DNA of 64,000 bases from Marinimicrobium locisalis (GCF_039822625.1 NZ_JBDLLG010000021.1:41162-105161), one strand, 5' to 3'; counted from the stretch's first letter, positions 26,360 to 36,659 are shown. Translations and numbers: made by a program. The notes: generated by a model from the sequence alone, not told the origin.

Positions 26360-27991
26360 TTACCAGAACCGGACGTAGATGAACGCGGTAATCCCGAAGA
26401 TGATCAGTGTGTGGATGATATCCCACTTGTCGATACCGGCGCGGATTTCCGCCCGTTGTTCTTTGCTGATCGAGCCGTAGGTCAACCCCGCCACCTGCTC
26501 GTCACTGGCCTGCTTGGTGAAGAAGCTCACGCCGATCACCAGCATTGAAACAAAGATAAACAGGATAGAGCAGAAGTACAGCCAGTTCAGGTCAACCATG
26601 CCCAGCCAGATACTGCCCTCCGGCAGGCTGTCCTCGAAGATGGTGAGCACCAAACGGGTCATGCCGATGACAAAGCCCGCCACCAGACCGGTGAAGCCCG
26701 CCGTGGGTGTAATGCGGCGGAAGAACACGCCCAGCAGGAATACCGCGGCAATGCCTGGGGCGATCAACGACTGCACCAGCTGCAAGTACTCGTACAACAC
26801 ATCGGCAATCAGCTGCATCACGGGAATCCAGAGAATACCCAGCGCCACAACCGCGACTGTGGCGTAGCGGCCCACTTTCACCAAGTGCTTTTCACTCGAT
26901 TCGGGCTTGTACTTTTTATAGAAGTCGATAGTGAACAGGGTGGCCGAGGAGTTAAACAGGGAGGCCAGGGAGCTCATAAGCGCCGCGATCAGACCGCCGA
27001 TCACAATGCCCTTAATACCCGAGGGCAACAGCTCGGTCACCAGCGTGGCGAATGCCTGGTCCGCGCTGGCCAGGCTGATTTGGCCTTGCTCGTGCAAGGC
27101 GTAGGCAATCATGCCCGGGAACAGGAAGATGAACACCGGCAGCAGTTTCAGGTAACCGGCGAAAATGGTACCGCGGCGGGCGGCCTGGATGCCTTTGGCG
27201 GTCAATACCCGCTGGACGATGTACTGGTCGGTACACCAGTACCAAAAGCCGATAATCACCGAACCGAACACCACGCCCAGCCAGGGGAAGTTGGGGTCGT
27301 CCATGGGGCGGATGAGGCTCATGCGCTCGGCGTTGATGCGCTCAAGCTCGCCCATGCCACCGACTTTATCCATGCCCACAAACAGAATCACCAGTGAGCC
27401 GATAATCAGGATGGGGGTTTGAATCACCGAGGTGACCAGAATGGCCTTCATGCCGCCGGCCACTGTGTACAGACCGGTAATCAGCACCAGACTCATGGCG
27501 GCGATCCAGAAGAAGTCGATGCCCCAGAGCGAATCGATACCCAGAACGGTTTTTAGGACCACGCCACCGGCGTAGACGGTTACCGAGACTTTTGTCAGAA
27601 CGTAACTGACCAGGGAAATAAACGAGAGAAAGGTGCGGGAGCTACTGGAATAACGGCGCTCCAGGAACTCCGGCATGGTGTAAACCTTGGCGCTCCAGTA
27701 GAAGGGCGCGAAGACCCAGCCGAGGATAATAATAATCCAGGACTGTAGCTCCCAGTGAGCCATGGCCATCCCGGTTTCGGCGCCGGCGCCGGAGAGGCCT
27801 ACCAGATGTTCTGAGCCAATGTTGGAGGCGAAAATCGAGGCCCCGATGACCAGCCAGCCTGCGTTGCGGCCTGCCAGGAAATAATCGGTCGTGTCTTTTT
27901 CCTTCTCCATGAAGGACCAGACGACCACCCCAAGGAGTACCAGGAAGAACAGGCCGAGCACGGCCCAGTCCAGACCACTGAATGGAATCAT
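26360..27991 (-). CDS. Sodium/sugar symporter, SSS family (SglT-like)
   Basis: A polytopic inner-membrane protein of 543 residues with about 14 hydrophobic segments, taken from ATG 27991 behind AGGGTGG; a GTG 12 bases upstream is the alternative. SSS signatures include FLAGRNAGWLVIGASIFASNIGSEH (read in pieces) with the Na+-site region and the VYTMPEFLERRY box. It is convergent with the GH43-epimerase gene, so it probably imports the released sugar with Na+. Exact substrate (arabinose, xylose, galactose or glucose) cannot be told. A terminator of barA lies just upstream. Confidence 0.88.
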   Translation of the reverse strand: MIPFSGLDWAVLGLFFLVLLGVVVWSFMEKEKDTTDYFLAGRNAGWLVIGASIFASNIGSEHLVGLSGAGAETGMAMAHWELQSWIIIILGWVFAPFYWSAKVYTMPEFLERRYSSSSRTFLSFISLVSYVLTKVSVTVYAGGVVLKTVLGIDSLWGIDFFWIAAMSLVLITGLYTVAGGMKAILVTSVIQTPILIIGSLVILFVGMDKVGGMGELERINAERMSLIRPMDDPNFPWLGVVFGSVIIGFWYWCTDQYIVQRVLTAKGIQAARRGTIFAGYLKLLPVFIFLFPGMIAYALHEQGQISLASADQAFATLVTELLPSGIKGIVIGGLIAALMSSLASLFNSSATLFTIDFYKKYKPESSEKHLVKVGRYATVAVVALGILWIPVMQLIADVLYEYLQLVQSLIAPGIAAVFLLGVFFRRITPTAGFTGLVAGFVIGMTRLVLTIFEDSLPEGSIWLGMVDLNWLYFCSILFIFVSMLVIGVSFFTKQASDEQVAGLTYGSISKEQRAEIRAGIDKWDIIHTLIIFGITAFIYVRFW

Positions 27992-28034
27992 CGTTTCTAC
28001 CACCCTGTTATGGCTATATATTAGCGTTATAGGT

Positions 28035-28061
28035 AAAAAAACGACCCCTTAGAAGGGGCCC
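28035..28061 (-). terminator. barA terminator candidate
   Basis: On the minus strand GGCCCCTT / AAGGGGTC forms a short hairpin followed by GTTTTTTT. It separates barA from the symporter gene downstream. Confidence 0.75.
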
Positions 28062-28140
28062 TACTTATTAAAGTATTATCATAACATTCAAAAGGCCGCG
28101 GTGAGAATCACCTGACGGTAATTGGCTCGTTATCAGGTTA

Positions 28141-30945
28141 TCAGGGGTCGACGCGGAATAGGGCGCTGATGTCCCGAGCGTAGCCCCACTTGAGCACTTC
28201 ATCCACTTCGTTGTTTAACGCGGTGATGGGGCTCGCCACCTGGTCGTATTGACGGGCCTGCAGAATTTTGTCCAGCAGGCCGCTGATGCGCTTGAGTCGG
28301 GGCACCCCGCAGTAGCAGCAACTGCCATAGAGCCGGTGAACCAGCTCTTCCAGCCTTTGGTAGTCTTTTTGCTCGAAGGCCTCGTTAATCTCGTCCCGTT
28401 CCACGCCCAGGTTGCTCAGCAGCATCTCGAGCATATCTCTGGCCAGCGCGGGCTTATTGTTGGCCAGCTTCAGGCTTAGGGGAATATCCACGGGCCCCGG
28501 CTGTTCCGCGTCTTCCAATTCTATGGCGGGCATTCGAGGTTGTGTCGGGCTGGCTGAGCTGAAGTTTCCCTCCACCGCCTTGCGGCCGCTGAGGTGGACC
28601 CAGCGGTTGACGATATGGGCCAGCTGAGCTTCGCTGACCGGCTTGCTCACGCAGTCATCCATACCGGCAATGAGAAGCTCCGCCTTTTGCTCGGTCATGG
28701 TGTGCGCGGTTAGGGCGATGATTGGCGTGCGCCGGTCCGGGTGCTCGCTGCGCAGCCGTTTGGTAGTCTCGATGCCGTCCATGCCGGGCATCTGAATGTC
28801 CATGAAAATCAGGTCGAAGTCCTGCTCCCGGCATAGGGATAGGGCTTCCTGGCCGTTGTTGGCCTGAATGACGTCGGTGTTCAGCCCCCGAAGCAGCTCG
28901 CTGGCCAGCTGCAGGTTTGCGGGGTTGTCATCCACCACCAGAATACGGGCCGCCGGTGGCTCTTCCGCCGCACGGGAGGCCGCTTGGGCCTGGGCCGCCC
29001 GAGCAAGGGGAATGTCCATCTGGCTGGCCAGGGTTTCCAGCAAGGTATCGTAGGTGATGGGCTTGTTGACGAAAGTGGTACTGCAGTTGTCCACGCCCTG
29101 GCGAAACAGGCGCTGGTGGGCGGGGGTGCAGCAGGCCACCAGGGCGCAATCGAACTCACTGCGCACCTGTTGGGTAAGGTTCTCCAGCAGCGCGGGCTGG
29201 AGGGTTTGTTCGCTGGGGGATATGTCCAGCAACAGAAGACGGAACCGCTGATCCCTTTGCTGGGCCTTGCGCAGCTGCGGGAAAATGTCGTGAATCTTGC
29301 TGATGGTTTCCGTGTCCGCCTGCCATTGGTGTAGCAGTTCCTGTAGCTGGTGGCAGGAGGGCTGGTTCTCGCCGCAGATAAGAACGCGCTCGCCCAGCAG
29401 GAAACGCTCGGCGGGGCTTTCCGGTTGACTCTTGTCGATGCCCAGGCGAGCAGTAAACCAGAAGCGTGCCCCTTGTTCCGGCTGGCTTTCCACGCCGATC
29501 TCGCCGCCCATGCGCTCCACCAGGCCTTTGCAGATCACCAGCCCCAGGCCGGTGCCGCCGTACTCGCGGGAGCTGGAGGTATCCGCTTGGTTGAAGGCGC
29601 TGAACAGCCGCTCTTTCTGCTCGGCGCTCAGGCCGATGCCGTTGTCGCTGACGCTGATTTTTACGGTGATCTGGGTTTCCTGGCGGTTGATCAGTGCGGC
29701 GTGCACCACAATGTTGCCCTGCTGGCTGAACTTGATGGCGTTGCTGACCAGGTTGGTAAGCACCTGCTTGAAGCGCAACGGGTCCCCCAACAGATGCAGG
29801 GGCAGGTTGTTGTCAATCAGCGTAATCAGCTGCAAGTTCTTTTCGTGAGCGTCCGGGCCCAGAATGTGGGCGGCCTCTTCGACAACCCGACGCAGGGGCA
29901 GAGGCACATACTCAAGGGTCAACTTGCCGGATTCGATTTTCGAGAAGTCCAGAATATCGTTGATGACGGTCAGCAGGTTCTGGGAGGAGTCCCGAATGGT
30001 TTGCAGGTACTCTCGCTGCTGCTCGTCCAGCTTGGTTTTCAGGGCCAGGTTGGTGAAGCCCAGAATGCCGTTGAGCGGGGTGCGAATTTCATGGCTGGTG
30101 TTGGCCAAAAATTCGGACTTGATGCGGCTGGCTTCCAGGGCCTCTTTGCGGGCCATGTTCAGCTCGATGTTCTGAATTTCGATGGTTTCCAGCGTCTCGC
30201 GCAAGTCCTCGGTGGACTGGTCGATATAGACCTGCATATCCCGATGGGCCTGCTCCAGGGACTCGGCCGTGTCATTCACCGCGCAGGCCAGCTCGTTCAG
30301 TTCCTTGCTTTCCAGTTCGGGGAGCCGACGGTCCATCTGGCCGCGGGCCATGCCCTCAATGGTGGTTCGAATCTGCTCCAGGGGCGTGGTCAGGCGCCGG
30401 TAAAGTCGGGTGGCGAACCAGGTGCATAGGGCGAGACAGACCAGCGTCAGAATCAGTGTAATCAGAACGGTCTGATATCTCAGCACCAGAAAGGGCGCGG
30501 CCAGCAATTCCACCTCGATCCAGCCGGGCGAGCTTCCCCCTTCGGTCTCGGGCGGTATCGGGTGAGCGAAACGAATGGATTTGGACGTCTCGCGCTGTTG
30601 GGGCTCAGTAAGATCGACGGGCTCGGGGTTGGACAGCGGCAGCATGCGCGGCCCACTGTTCATCACGGTATTGCTTTCCCGTAAGTGCAACTCAACCGCG
30701 CGTATATAAGGCTCTTCGAGGGAGGCGCCGATAATGGAGCGCAGCAGGCGGGGCTCATCCCGCGTCAAGGTTTCATGGCTGAGCTGTGCGAGCTTCTCGC
30801 TCAGGGCCGCGCCGCGCTGGCTGACGAACTTGTTGAGCTGGTTCAGGTACAAGTAGGTCAAGGTGGCGGCGAGAACGAGGGTAACCCCCAGGGCGGGAAA
30901 TAGTACCAGTCGCCAGATCTGGGCTTTCAGGTCGGTCAATCTCAT
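28141..30945 (-). CDS. barA: Hybrid sensor histidine kinase BarA/GacS
   Basis: Tripartite sensor of the GacS/GacA-Rsm system. MRLTDLKAQIW at 30945 is the expected start (934 residues); the longer frame upstream is rejected. Order: TM1 (about 12-32), periplasmic loop, TM2 (about 160-182), HAMP, coiled coil, HisKA with FLANTSHEIRTPLNG, HATPase (NLVSNAIKFS; GTGLGLVICKGL), a degenerate receiver, a receiver with VDDNPANL, DIQMPGMDG and Lys in CVSKPVS, and an HPt domain with HRLYGSCCYCGVPRL. It is divergent from cysM, as in Pseudomonas gacS-cysM. The partner GacA is not in the window. Confidence 0.95.
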   Translation of the reverse strand: MRLTDLKAQIWRLVLFPALGVTLVLAATLTYLYLNQLNKFVSQRGAALSEKLAQLSHETLTRDEPRLLRSIIGASLEEPYIRAVELHLRESNTVMNSGPRMLPLSNPEPVDLTEPQQRETSKSIRFAHPIPPETEGGSSPGWIEVELLAAPFLVLRYQTVLITLILTLVCLALCTWFATRLYRRLTTPLEQIRTTIEGMARGQMDRRLPELESKELNELACAVNDTAESLEQAHRDMQVYIDQSTEDLRETLETIEIQNIELNMARKEALEASRIKSEFLANTSHEIRTPLNGILGFTNLALKTKLDEQQREYLQTIRDSSQNLLTVINDILDFSKIESGKLTLEYVPLPLRRVVEEAAHILGPDAHEKNLQLITLIDNNLPLHLLGDPLRFKQVLTNLVSNAIKFSQQGNIVVHAALINRQETQITVKISVSDNGIGLSAEQKERLFSAFNQADTSSSREYGGTGLGLVICKGLVERMGGEIGVESQPEQGARFWFTARLGIDKSQPESPAERFLLGERVLICGENQPSCHQLQELLHQWQADTETISKIHDIFPQLRKAQQRDQRFRLLLLDISPSEQTLQPALLENLTQQVRSEFDCALVACCTPAHQRLFRQGVDNCSTTFVNKPITYDTLLETLASQMDIPLARAAQAQAASRAAEEPPAARILVVDDNPANLQLASELLRGLNTDVIQANNGQEALSLCREQDFDLIFMDIQMPGMDGIETTKRLRSEHPDRRTPIIALTAHTMTEQKAELLIAGMDDCVSKPVSEAQLAHIVNRWVHLSGRKAVEGNFSSASPTQPRMPAIELEDAEQPGPVDIPLSLKLANNKPALARDMLEMLLSNLGVERDEINEAFEQKDYQRLEELVHRLYGSCCYCGVPRLKRISGLLDKILQARQYDQVASPITALNNEVDEVLKWGYARDISALFRVDP

Positions 30946-31113
30946 GATGTGGTTTTTGTCGTATCCGTTCCATCTGCGGCCTGGCCGCGGGCTGGTTTCA
31001 CCATAGCATATTCGGCGGTAGAATAGCGGCCTTTCCGGAGGCTGGAAAGGCACCTCAAAGTGTTTGACGGTGCGTGCCGCCTCCTCCCCAACGATCGTAA
31101 CGGCAGTGTGACT

Positions 31114-32013
31114 ATGGCCTCCTCACGTTTTCCCACCATTGAGTCTTATGTTGGCAACACCCCGCTGGTACGGCTTCAGCGGCTCCCCGGCGACACCACC
31201 AATGAAATTCTGGTGAAGCTCGAGGGCAATAACCCCGCCGGCTCGGTGAAAGACCGACCCGCGCTGTGGATGATTCAACAGGCCGAGGCGCAGGGCCTGA
31301 TCCAGCCCGGCGACACGCTGATCGAAGCCACCAGCGGCAATACCGGCATTGCTTTGGCCATGGTCGCGGCGATCAAGGGCTATGAAATGATCCTGATCAT
31401 GCCCGCCAGTAGTACCCAGGAGCGCAAAGACGCCATGGCCGCCTACGGCGCGGAGCTAATTCTGGTCACCGAGGAAGAGGGCATGGAAGGGGCCCGGGAC
31501 TTGGCGCTGAAAATGCAGGCCGACGGCAAGGGCCGGGTACTGGACCAGTTCGGCAACCAGTCCAACCCCACGGCGCATTATGAAACTACCGGGCCGGAAA
31601 TTTGGCGCCAGACCGAAGGGCGCATTACCCATTTCATCAGCTCCATGGGTACCACCGGCACGATTATGGGTTGCTCGCGCTTTTTCAAAGAACAGAATCC
31701 GGAGATCGAAATCGTTGGCCTGCAACCGGAGGAGGGCGCCAGCATTCCAGGCATTCGGCGCTGGCCCGAAGCCTATCTGCCCAAAATTTACGACGCCTCC
31801 CGGGTGGACCGAATCGTTAACATGCCGCAAAAGCGCGCCGAGGAAGCCATGCGCGCGCTGGCCCGGGAAGAGGGTATTTTTGCCGGGGTTTCTTCTGGCG
31901 GTTCGGTCTCGGCGGCATTGGCGTTGAGCCGGGAAGTGAGCGATGCGGTGATCGTGGCCATTGTCTGTGACCGCGGGGACCGCTACCTCTCTTCCGGCGT
32001 TTTTCGCGCGTGA
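31114..32013 (+). CDS. cysM: Cysteine synthase B
   Basis: PLP enzyme making cysteine from O-acetylserine and sulfide or thiosulfate. 299 residues from ATG 31114. PLP Lys in NPAGSVKDRPA, phosphate loop TSGNTG and the C-terminal SSGGSVSAAL match the CysM branch, as does length and the conserved barA-cysM-rlmD-relA order. Its stop overlaps the rlmD start by four bases (GTGA), giving coupling. Confidence 0.95.
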   Translation: MASSRFPTIESYVGNTPLVRLQRLPGDTTNEILVKLEGNNPAGSVKDRPALWMIQQAEAQGLIQPGDTLIEATSGNTGIALAMVAAIKGYEMILIMPASSTQERKDAMAAYGAELILVTEEEGMEGARDLALKMQADGKGRVLDQFGNQSNPTAHYETTGPEIWRQTEGRITHFISSMGTTGTIMGCSRFFKEQNPEIEIVGLQPEEGASIPGIRRWPEAYLPKIYDASRVDRIVNMPQKRAEEAMRALAREEGIFAGVSSGGSVSAALALSREVSDAVIVAIVCDRGDRYLSSGVFRA

Positions 32014-33410
32014 GTCGTCGCTCCCCTCGGCACTCCCAGCGCCGCTCTCACTCAGGCCGCTCGAAACCGCGACCGGGGGGCGCCCGCTTTCAGGCGCGCG
32101 CATTGCCGGACCCCCAGACCGTGGAGCGGCTCAGCCACGACGGGCGGGGCATCGTCCGCTGGCAGGGTAAAACCCTATTCGTCGCCGGGGCCTTGCCCGG
32201 CGAGACGGTAACCGTTCGCCTGGTGGGCGAGCAAAGCCGCTTCGCCGAAGGGGAGGTTATCGACGTGGTGGATGCCTCTTCCGAGCGTCAGCCGCCCCCC
32301 TGCCGGCATTACGGCACCTGTGGTGGCTGCCAACTTCAGCACCTCAACCCGCGCTCCCAACTGGCGGCCAAGGAGCAGGCGCTGCTGGACCAGCTCCAGC
32401 GCGGGAGCAAATTGAGCCCGAAGCAGCTGGCCCCGGCGATTGAGTCCTCCGCCGAGGGCTACCGGCAACGGGCGCGCCTGGGCGTCTGGACCGAAAAAGA
32501 CGGCACCGTCACCCTCGGCTTTCGCCGAAAGCGCGAGCGTGCGCTCACGCCCATTGACTCCTGCGAAGTACTGGTCCCGGCCCTCAATGCCCTGCTCACA
32601 CCCCTGAAGGAGTGGCTCAAAGGCTTGGAGCGCGCAGGCGCGGTCAGCCATATTGAGCTGCTGCTGGCCGATGAAGGGCCCGCCATGGTGCTGCGGGAGC
32701 TCAAGCCCCTCACCCCGCTCGACCTGGAGCGGCTCGGCTCTGCCGAAGCAGGTTTAAAGGGGCTGGAAACCCTGGACGACCGAATCTGGCGGCAAACCGA
32801 GGCCCCGGGCCTTCTGGATGTGGCCGGCCAGCCCTGCGACCCGCGGCTCCACTATGGTTTGCCGGATTTCGACCTGGCGCTGGCGTTCCATCCTCAGGAC
32901 TTTACCCAGGTGAACGCTGGGGTAAACCGGGCGATGGTTCGCCAGGCGTTGGACTGGCTCGCCCCGGCCCCTGGTGAGCAAATTCTGGACCTGTTTTGTG
33001 GCATGGGTAACTTTACGCTACCCTTGGCTCGGTCCGGCGCTCGGGTGCGGGGCCTGGAAGGCAGTGATCGCATGGTCGGCCGCGCCCGGGAAAACGCGCG
33101 GCGTCACGGGCTGAGCGCCGAGTTCGCCGTCGCCAACCTTGCCCGCCCGGATGCCCGCCTCTGGCCCGACGGCGGCCCCCTGGATGCGGTGCTGCTGGAC
33201 CCGCCGCGCGAGGGCGCCCGAGCGTTAATGGCGCCCCTGGCCCAGCTGCGGCCCCGGCGGCTGGTCTACGTCTCCTGCAACCCGGCCACCTTGGCCAGGG
33301 ATGCCGGCGAGCTGGCCGCGGCCGGATACGACTTGCAATCTCTCGGCGTGCTGGATATGTTCCCGCACACCGAGCATGTGGAATCCATGGCGCTGTTTGT
33401 GCGCCGTTAA
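32010..33410 (+). CDS. rlmD: 23S rRNA m5U1939 methyltransferase
   Basis: SAM-dependent rRNA uridine-5 methyltransferase (formerly RumA). The 466-residue protein has an N-terminal TRAM domain (about 35-95), the iron-sulfur Cys set (CRHYGTCGGCQ and an earlier/later Cys), a Rossmann SAM domain (LDLFCGMGNFTLPLA), and the catalytic Cys in YVSCNPATLARD. The first 30 residues are Arg/Ser-rich and longer than in E. coli, so a start slightly downstream is possible. Confidence 0.95.
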   Translation: MSRRSPRHSQRRSHSGRSKPRPGGARFQARALPDPQTVERLSHDGRGIVRWQGKTLFVAGALPGETVTVRLVGEQSRFAEGEVIDVVDASSERQPPPCRHYGTCGGCQLQHLNPRSQLAAKEQALLDQLQRGSKLSPKQLAPAIESSAEGYRQRARLGVWTEKDGTVTLGFRRKRERALTPIDSCEVLVPALNALLTPLKEWLKGLERAGAVSHIELLLADEGPAMVLRELKPLTPLDLERLGSAEAGLKGLETLDDRIWRQTEAPGLLDVAGQPCDPRLHYGLPDFDLALAFHPQDFTQVNAGVNRAMVRQALDWLAPAPGEQILDLFCGMGNFTLPLARSGARVRGLEGSDRMVGRARENARRHGLSAEFAVANLARPDARLWPDGGPLDAVLLDPPREGARALMAPLAQLRPRRLVYVSCNPATLARDAGELAAAGYDLQSLGVLDMFPHTEHVESMALFVRR

Positions 33411-33465
33411 TACCAATTGGAATAGGGAGCCCCTAACGGCGGTTCCCCGAGGTTTAAAACGACCA

Positions 33466-35709
33466 ATGGTAAAAGTCCGAGAAGATCATCCGGTAGCCGA
33501 TGACGGCACCATTGATATCGACGCCTGGATCGAGCGCCTGCCCGGCGCTCCCGAGCGTTCCGAAGAAAGCCGGCAACAACTCAGGCACGCCTGTGAGCTC
33601 AGCGCCCGGGCCGATACCGCGCCCGCGAATGAGGATTACGGCTGGGGCGAGTACAGCAGTTGCCTCATTATCGGCCTGGATATGGCCGAACTGCTGGCCG
33701 ACTTGCAGCTGGACCAGGACACCCTGGTGGCGGCGGTGCTCTACCGCGCCGTGCGCGAGAACAAACTCTCCCTCAGTGAAGTTCAGCAGCACTTTGGTGA
33801 AACCGTGGCCAAACTGGTCAAGGGCGTCCGGCGCATGGCCGCCATCAGTTACCAGAGGGGCGATGGCGAGGAGCGCGTCTTCGGCCGCGAATCCGAAGAG
33901 CAGGCCGAAAACATTCGCAAAATGTTGGTCGCCATGGTGGACGATGTTCGGGTGGCGCTGATCAAGTTGGCCGAACGGACTTGCGCCATCCGGGCCGTTA
34001 AGGTCGCCGGCCCCCAACGCCGGCGTCAGGTGGCTCGGGAAGTGGCGGATGTCTACGCGCCCCTGGCCCATCGCCTGGGAATTGGCCATATCAAATGGGA
34101 ACTGGAAGACCTCGCCTTCCGCTACCTGGAGCCAACCGACTACAAGCGCATCGCCAAGCTGCTCGACGAGCGCCGCCTGGCCCGCCAGAAGTACATCGAC
34201 TGCGTGCTCACGGTGTTGCGGAACGAGCTAAAAGAGGCGAACATCGAAGGCGATGTCAGTGGCCGAGCCAAACACATCTACAGCATCTGGCGAAAGATGC
34301 AGCGCAAGGGCATCAGCTTCTCCCAAGTATATGATATCCGCGCGGTTCGCATTCTGGTGCCGAGCGTGCGCGAGTGCTACACCGTGCTCGGTATTGTGCA
34401 CAGCCTGTGGCGGAACATTCCCCACGAGTTTGACGACTACATTGCCTCGCCCAAAGAGAACGGCTACCGCTCCTTACACACGGCGGTGATCGGCCCGGAA
34501 AACAAAGTGCTGGAAATCCAGATTCGAACCTTCGCCATGCACGAGGAGGCGGAGCTGGGCGTCTGCGCCCACTGGCGCTACAAGGGGACGGACGCCGACG
34601 CCAGTGAAAACAGCTACGAGCAGAAAATCGCCTGGCTGCGGCAGGTGCTGGAGTGGCACGACGAGCTCGGCGGCGACGGCCACTCCCTGAAAGAGGGGCT
34701 GCGCGCGGTGGACCAGGACCGCATCTACGTGTTTACCCCCGAAGGCCACGTGGTGGACTTGCCCAAAACCGCCACGCCCCTGGACTTCGCCTACCGCATT
34801 CACACCGACGTGGGCCATCGCTGCCGTGGGGCCAAGGTCAACAACCGTATTGTCCCGCTGAACTACCACCTCAATACCGCAGACCAGGTAGAGATTCTCA
34901 CCGGCAAGCGCGAAGCGCCCAGCCGTGACTGGCTCTCTCCCGCCCTGGGCTACATCAACACGCCCCGGGCCCGGGCCAAGGTGCAACACTGGTTCAAGGT
35001 TCAGGCGCGGGACCAGAACATCGCCGAAGGACAGGCGCTGCTCGACCGGGAATTCAAACGCTTGGCCCTGCTCGACCTCGACTTCGAAGAGCTGGCGCAA
35101 AAACTCAACATGCACAGCCTGGACGACCTTTACGCGGCCGTGGGTGCCAGCGATATCGGCGTGGGCCAGGTGTTGAGCGCCGCCCAGCGGCTCATCAAGG
35201 CGAACCGCCCGGAAGAGCCGGTCATTCCGTTTAAGGCCCGCTCCACCAAGTACAAAAAAGATTCGGACTTGTACATCGAAGGGGTGGGTAACCTGCTCAC
35301 CCAAATTGCCAGTTGCTGTAACCCGGTGCCCGGCGATGCCATCACCGGCTACATCACCCTGGGCAAGGGGGTATCGATTCACCGGCAGGATTGCAGCAAC
35401 ATATTGCAACTGCAGGCGGACGAGCCGCAGCGCATCATCAAAGTCTCCTGGGGGGAAACGCCCCAGAGCGCCTATTCGGTGGACCTGATTATCGAAGCCT
35501 ATGACCGCCAAGGCCTGCTGCGGGACATCACTACACTGCTGGACGGCGAGCGCATCAACATCAGCGCGATGCAGACGCTTTCGGACAAACGCAAAAACAC
35601 CGTGGACATGCTGGTAACGGCGGAAATTCGCAGTATCGACGAGCTCAGTCGCATTCTCACGCGCCTGAACCAGTTGCCCAACATCGCCTCGGCCCGACGC
35701 AAGCACTGA
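33466..35709 (+). CDS. relA: (p)ppGpp synthetase RelA
   Basis: Ribosome-associated stringent-response synthetase. From ATG 33466 the product is 747 residues, the normal RelA length. The N-terminal hydrolase-like domain lacks the HDxxED hydrolase motif (YRAVRENKL in that place), as in monofunctional RelA. The synthetase domain includes HIYSIWRKMQRKGISF and the YRSLHTAV loop. TGS (VFTPEGHVVDLPKTATPLDFAYRIHT in segments), zinc-finger (SCCNPVPGD) and ACT domains follow. The mazG gene starts five bases after its stop. Confidence 0.97.
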   Translation: MVKVREDHPVADDGTIDIDAWIERLPGAPERSEESRQQLRHACELSARADTAPANEDYGWGEYSSCLIIGLDMAELLADLQLDQDTLVAAVLYRAVRENKLSLSEVQQHFGETVAKLVKGVRRMAAISYQRGDGEERVFGRESEEQAENIRKMLVAMVDDVRVALIKLAERTCAIRAVKVAGPQRRRQVAREVADVYAPLAHRLGIGHIKWELEDLAFRYLEPTDYKRIAKLLDERRLARQKYIDCVLTVLRNELKEANIEGDVSGRAKHIYSIWRKMQRKGISFSQVYDIRAVRILVPSVRECYTVLGIVHSLWRNIPHEFDDYIASPKENGYRSLHTAVIGPENKVLEIQIRTFAMHEEAELGVCAHWRYKGTDADASENSYEQKIAWLRQVLEWHDELGGDGHSLKEGLRAVDQDRIYVFTPEGHVVDLPKTATPLDFAYRIHTDVGHRCRGAKVNNRIVPLNYHLNTADQVEILTGKREAPSRDWLSPALGYINTPRARAKVQHWFKVQARDQNIAEGQALLDREFKRLALLDLDFEELAQKLNMHSLDDLYAAVGASDIGVGQVLSAAQRLIKANRPEEPVIPFKARSTKYKKDSDLYIEGVGNLLTQIASCCNPVPGDAITGYITLGKGVSIHRQDCSNILQLQADEPQRIIKVSWGETPQSAYSVDLIIEAYDRQGLLRDITTLLDGERINISAMQTLSDKRKNTVDMLVTAEIRSIDELSRILTRLNQLPNIASARRKH

Positions 35710-35714
35710 CTGCC

Positions 35715-36524
35715 ATGACCTATACCATTGATGACCTGTTATACCTGATGGCCCGCCTGCGGGAGCCGGGCACCGGCTGCCCGTGGGATTTGAAACAGTC
35801 CTACAAAACCATTGCCCCCTCCACCTTGGAAGAGGCCTATGAGGTGGTGGACACCATCGAGCGGGAAGACTACGACCACCTGCGGGAAGAGCTGGGCGAC
35901 TTGCTGTTCCAAGTGATTTTCTACAGCCAGTTGGGCAAAGAGGAAGCGCGCTTCGATTTTCCCACCATCGTGGACGGGCTGGTCAGCAAATTGGTGCGCC
36001 GCCATCCCCACGTCTTCCCGGACGGCACCCTGGAAAGCCGCATCGGCGATCGGGACGCGAGCCAGGACGAGGGTAACCAGGATGAAGTAAAGGCCCGCTG
36101 GGAGGCCATCAAACAGCAGGAACGGGCGGAAAAGGGTGTGAAAGGCGTACTGGATGACGTCCCCGTAACCCTCCCCGCACTCAGCCGCGCCGCCAAGCTG
36201 CAAAAGCGCGCCTCCGGTGTGGGCTTTGACTGGCCCGAGGTTTCCGGCCCCATCGCCAAGGTGCGGGAAGAACTGGCGGAGCTGGAAGCGGCAATAGAGC
36301 AGGGCGACCACTCCGCTCAGCAGGAAGAGCTGGGGGATTTGCTATTCGCCGCCGCCAATATCGCCCGCCACCTGAAAGTCGACCCGGAAGCCGCGCTACG
36401 TGGGGCCAATCGCAAATTCGAACGACGCTTCCGCTACGTGGAGCGCCAGGCCGGCGACCAGCTCGGTAGCGCCTCGCTTACGCAGCTGGATCGGCTCTGG
36501 GGTCAGGCCAAGCAACAGGAGTAA
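35715..36524 (+). CDS. mazG: Nucleoside triphosphate pyrophosphohydrolase MazG
   Basis: House-cleaning NTP pyrophosphatase. 269 residues with two MazG domains: the first with GCPWDLKQSYKTI, LEEAYEVVD and REELGDLLFQV, the second with VREELAELEAAI and EELGDLLFAAAN. EExxE-type acidic Mg2+ ligands are intact in both. The relA-mazG order is conserved in Gammaproteobacteria and fits coupling to nucleotide stress. Confidence 0.95.
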   Translation: MTYTIDDLLYLMARLREPGTGCPWDLKQSYKTIAPSTLEEAYEVVDTIEREDYDHLREELGDLLFQVIFYSQLGKEEARFDFPTIVDGLVSKLVRRHPHVFPDGTLESRIGDRDASQDEGNQDEVKARWEAIKQQERAEKGVKGVLDDVPVTLPALSRAAKLQKRASGVGFDWPEVSGPIAKVREELAELEAAIEQGDHSAQQEELGDLLFAAANIARHLKVDPEAALRGANRKFERRFRYVERQAGDQLGSASLTQLDRLWGQAKQQE

Positions 36525-36659
36525 AAGACGCCATAGGGCTTTCTTTGAAGTTTGAGTCCTTGTTTATAAATAAATAATAGGTGATTTGACGCCACTTCTC
36601 TTGTAACCTTCTCCTAATGTCTACAATGAAAGGTATTGGCCCCCTAAGGAGGTGCAGGC

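Noticed and set aside
29350..30429. 359-codon ORF opposite barA
   Set aside because: Antisense shadow with no domain; barA motifs are complete on the minus strand.
34474..35706. Long antisense ORF opposite relA (410 codons)
   Set aside because: Shadow ORF; His/Gln/Val-rich translation typical of antisense frames of GC-rich genes.
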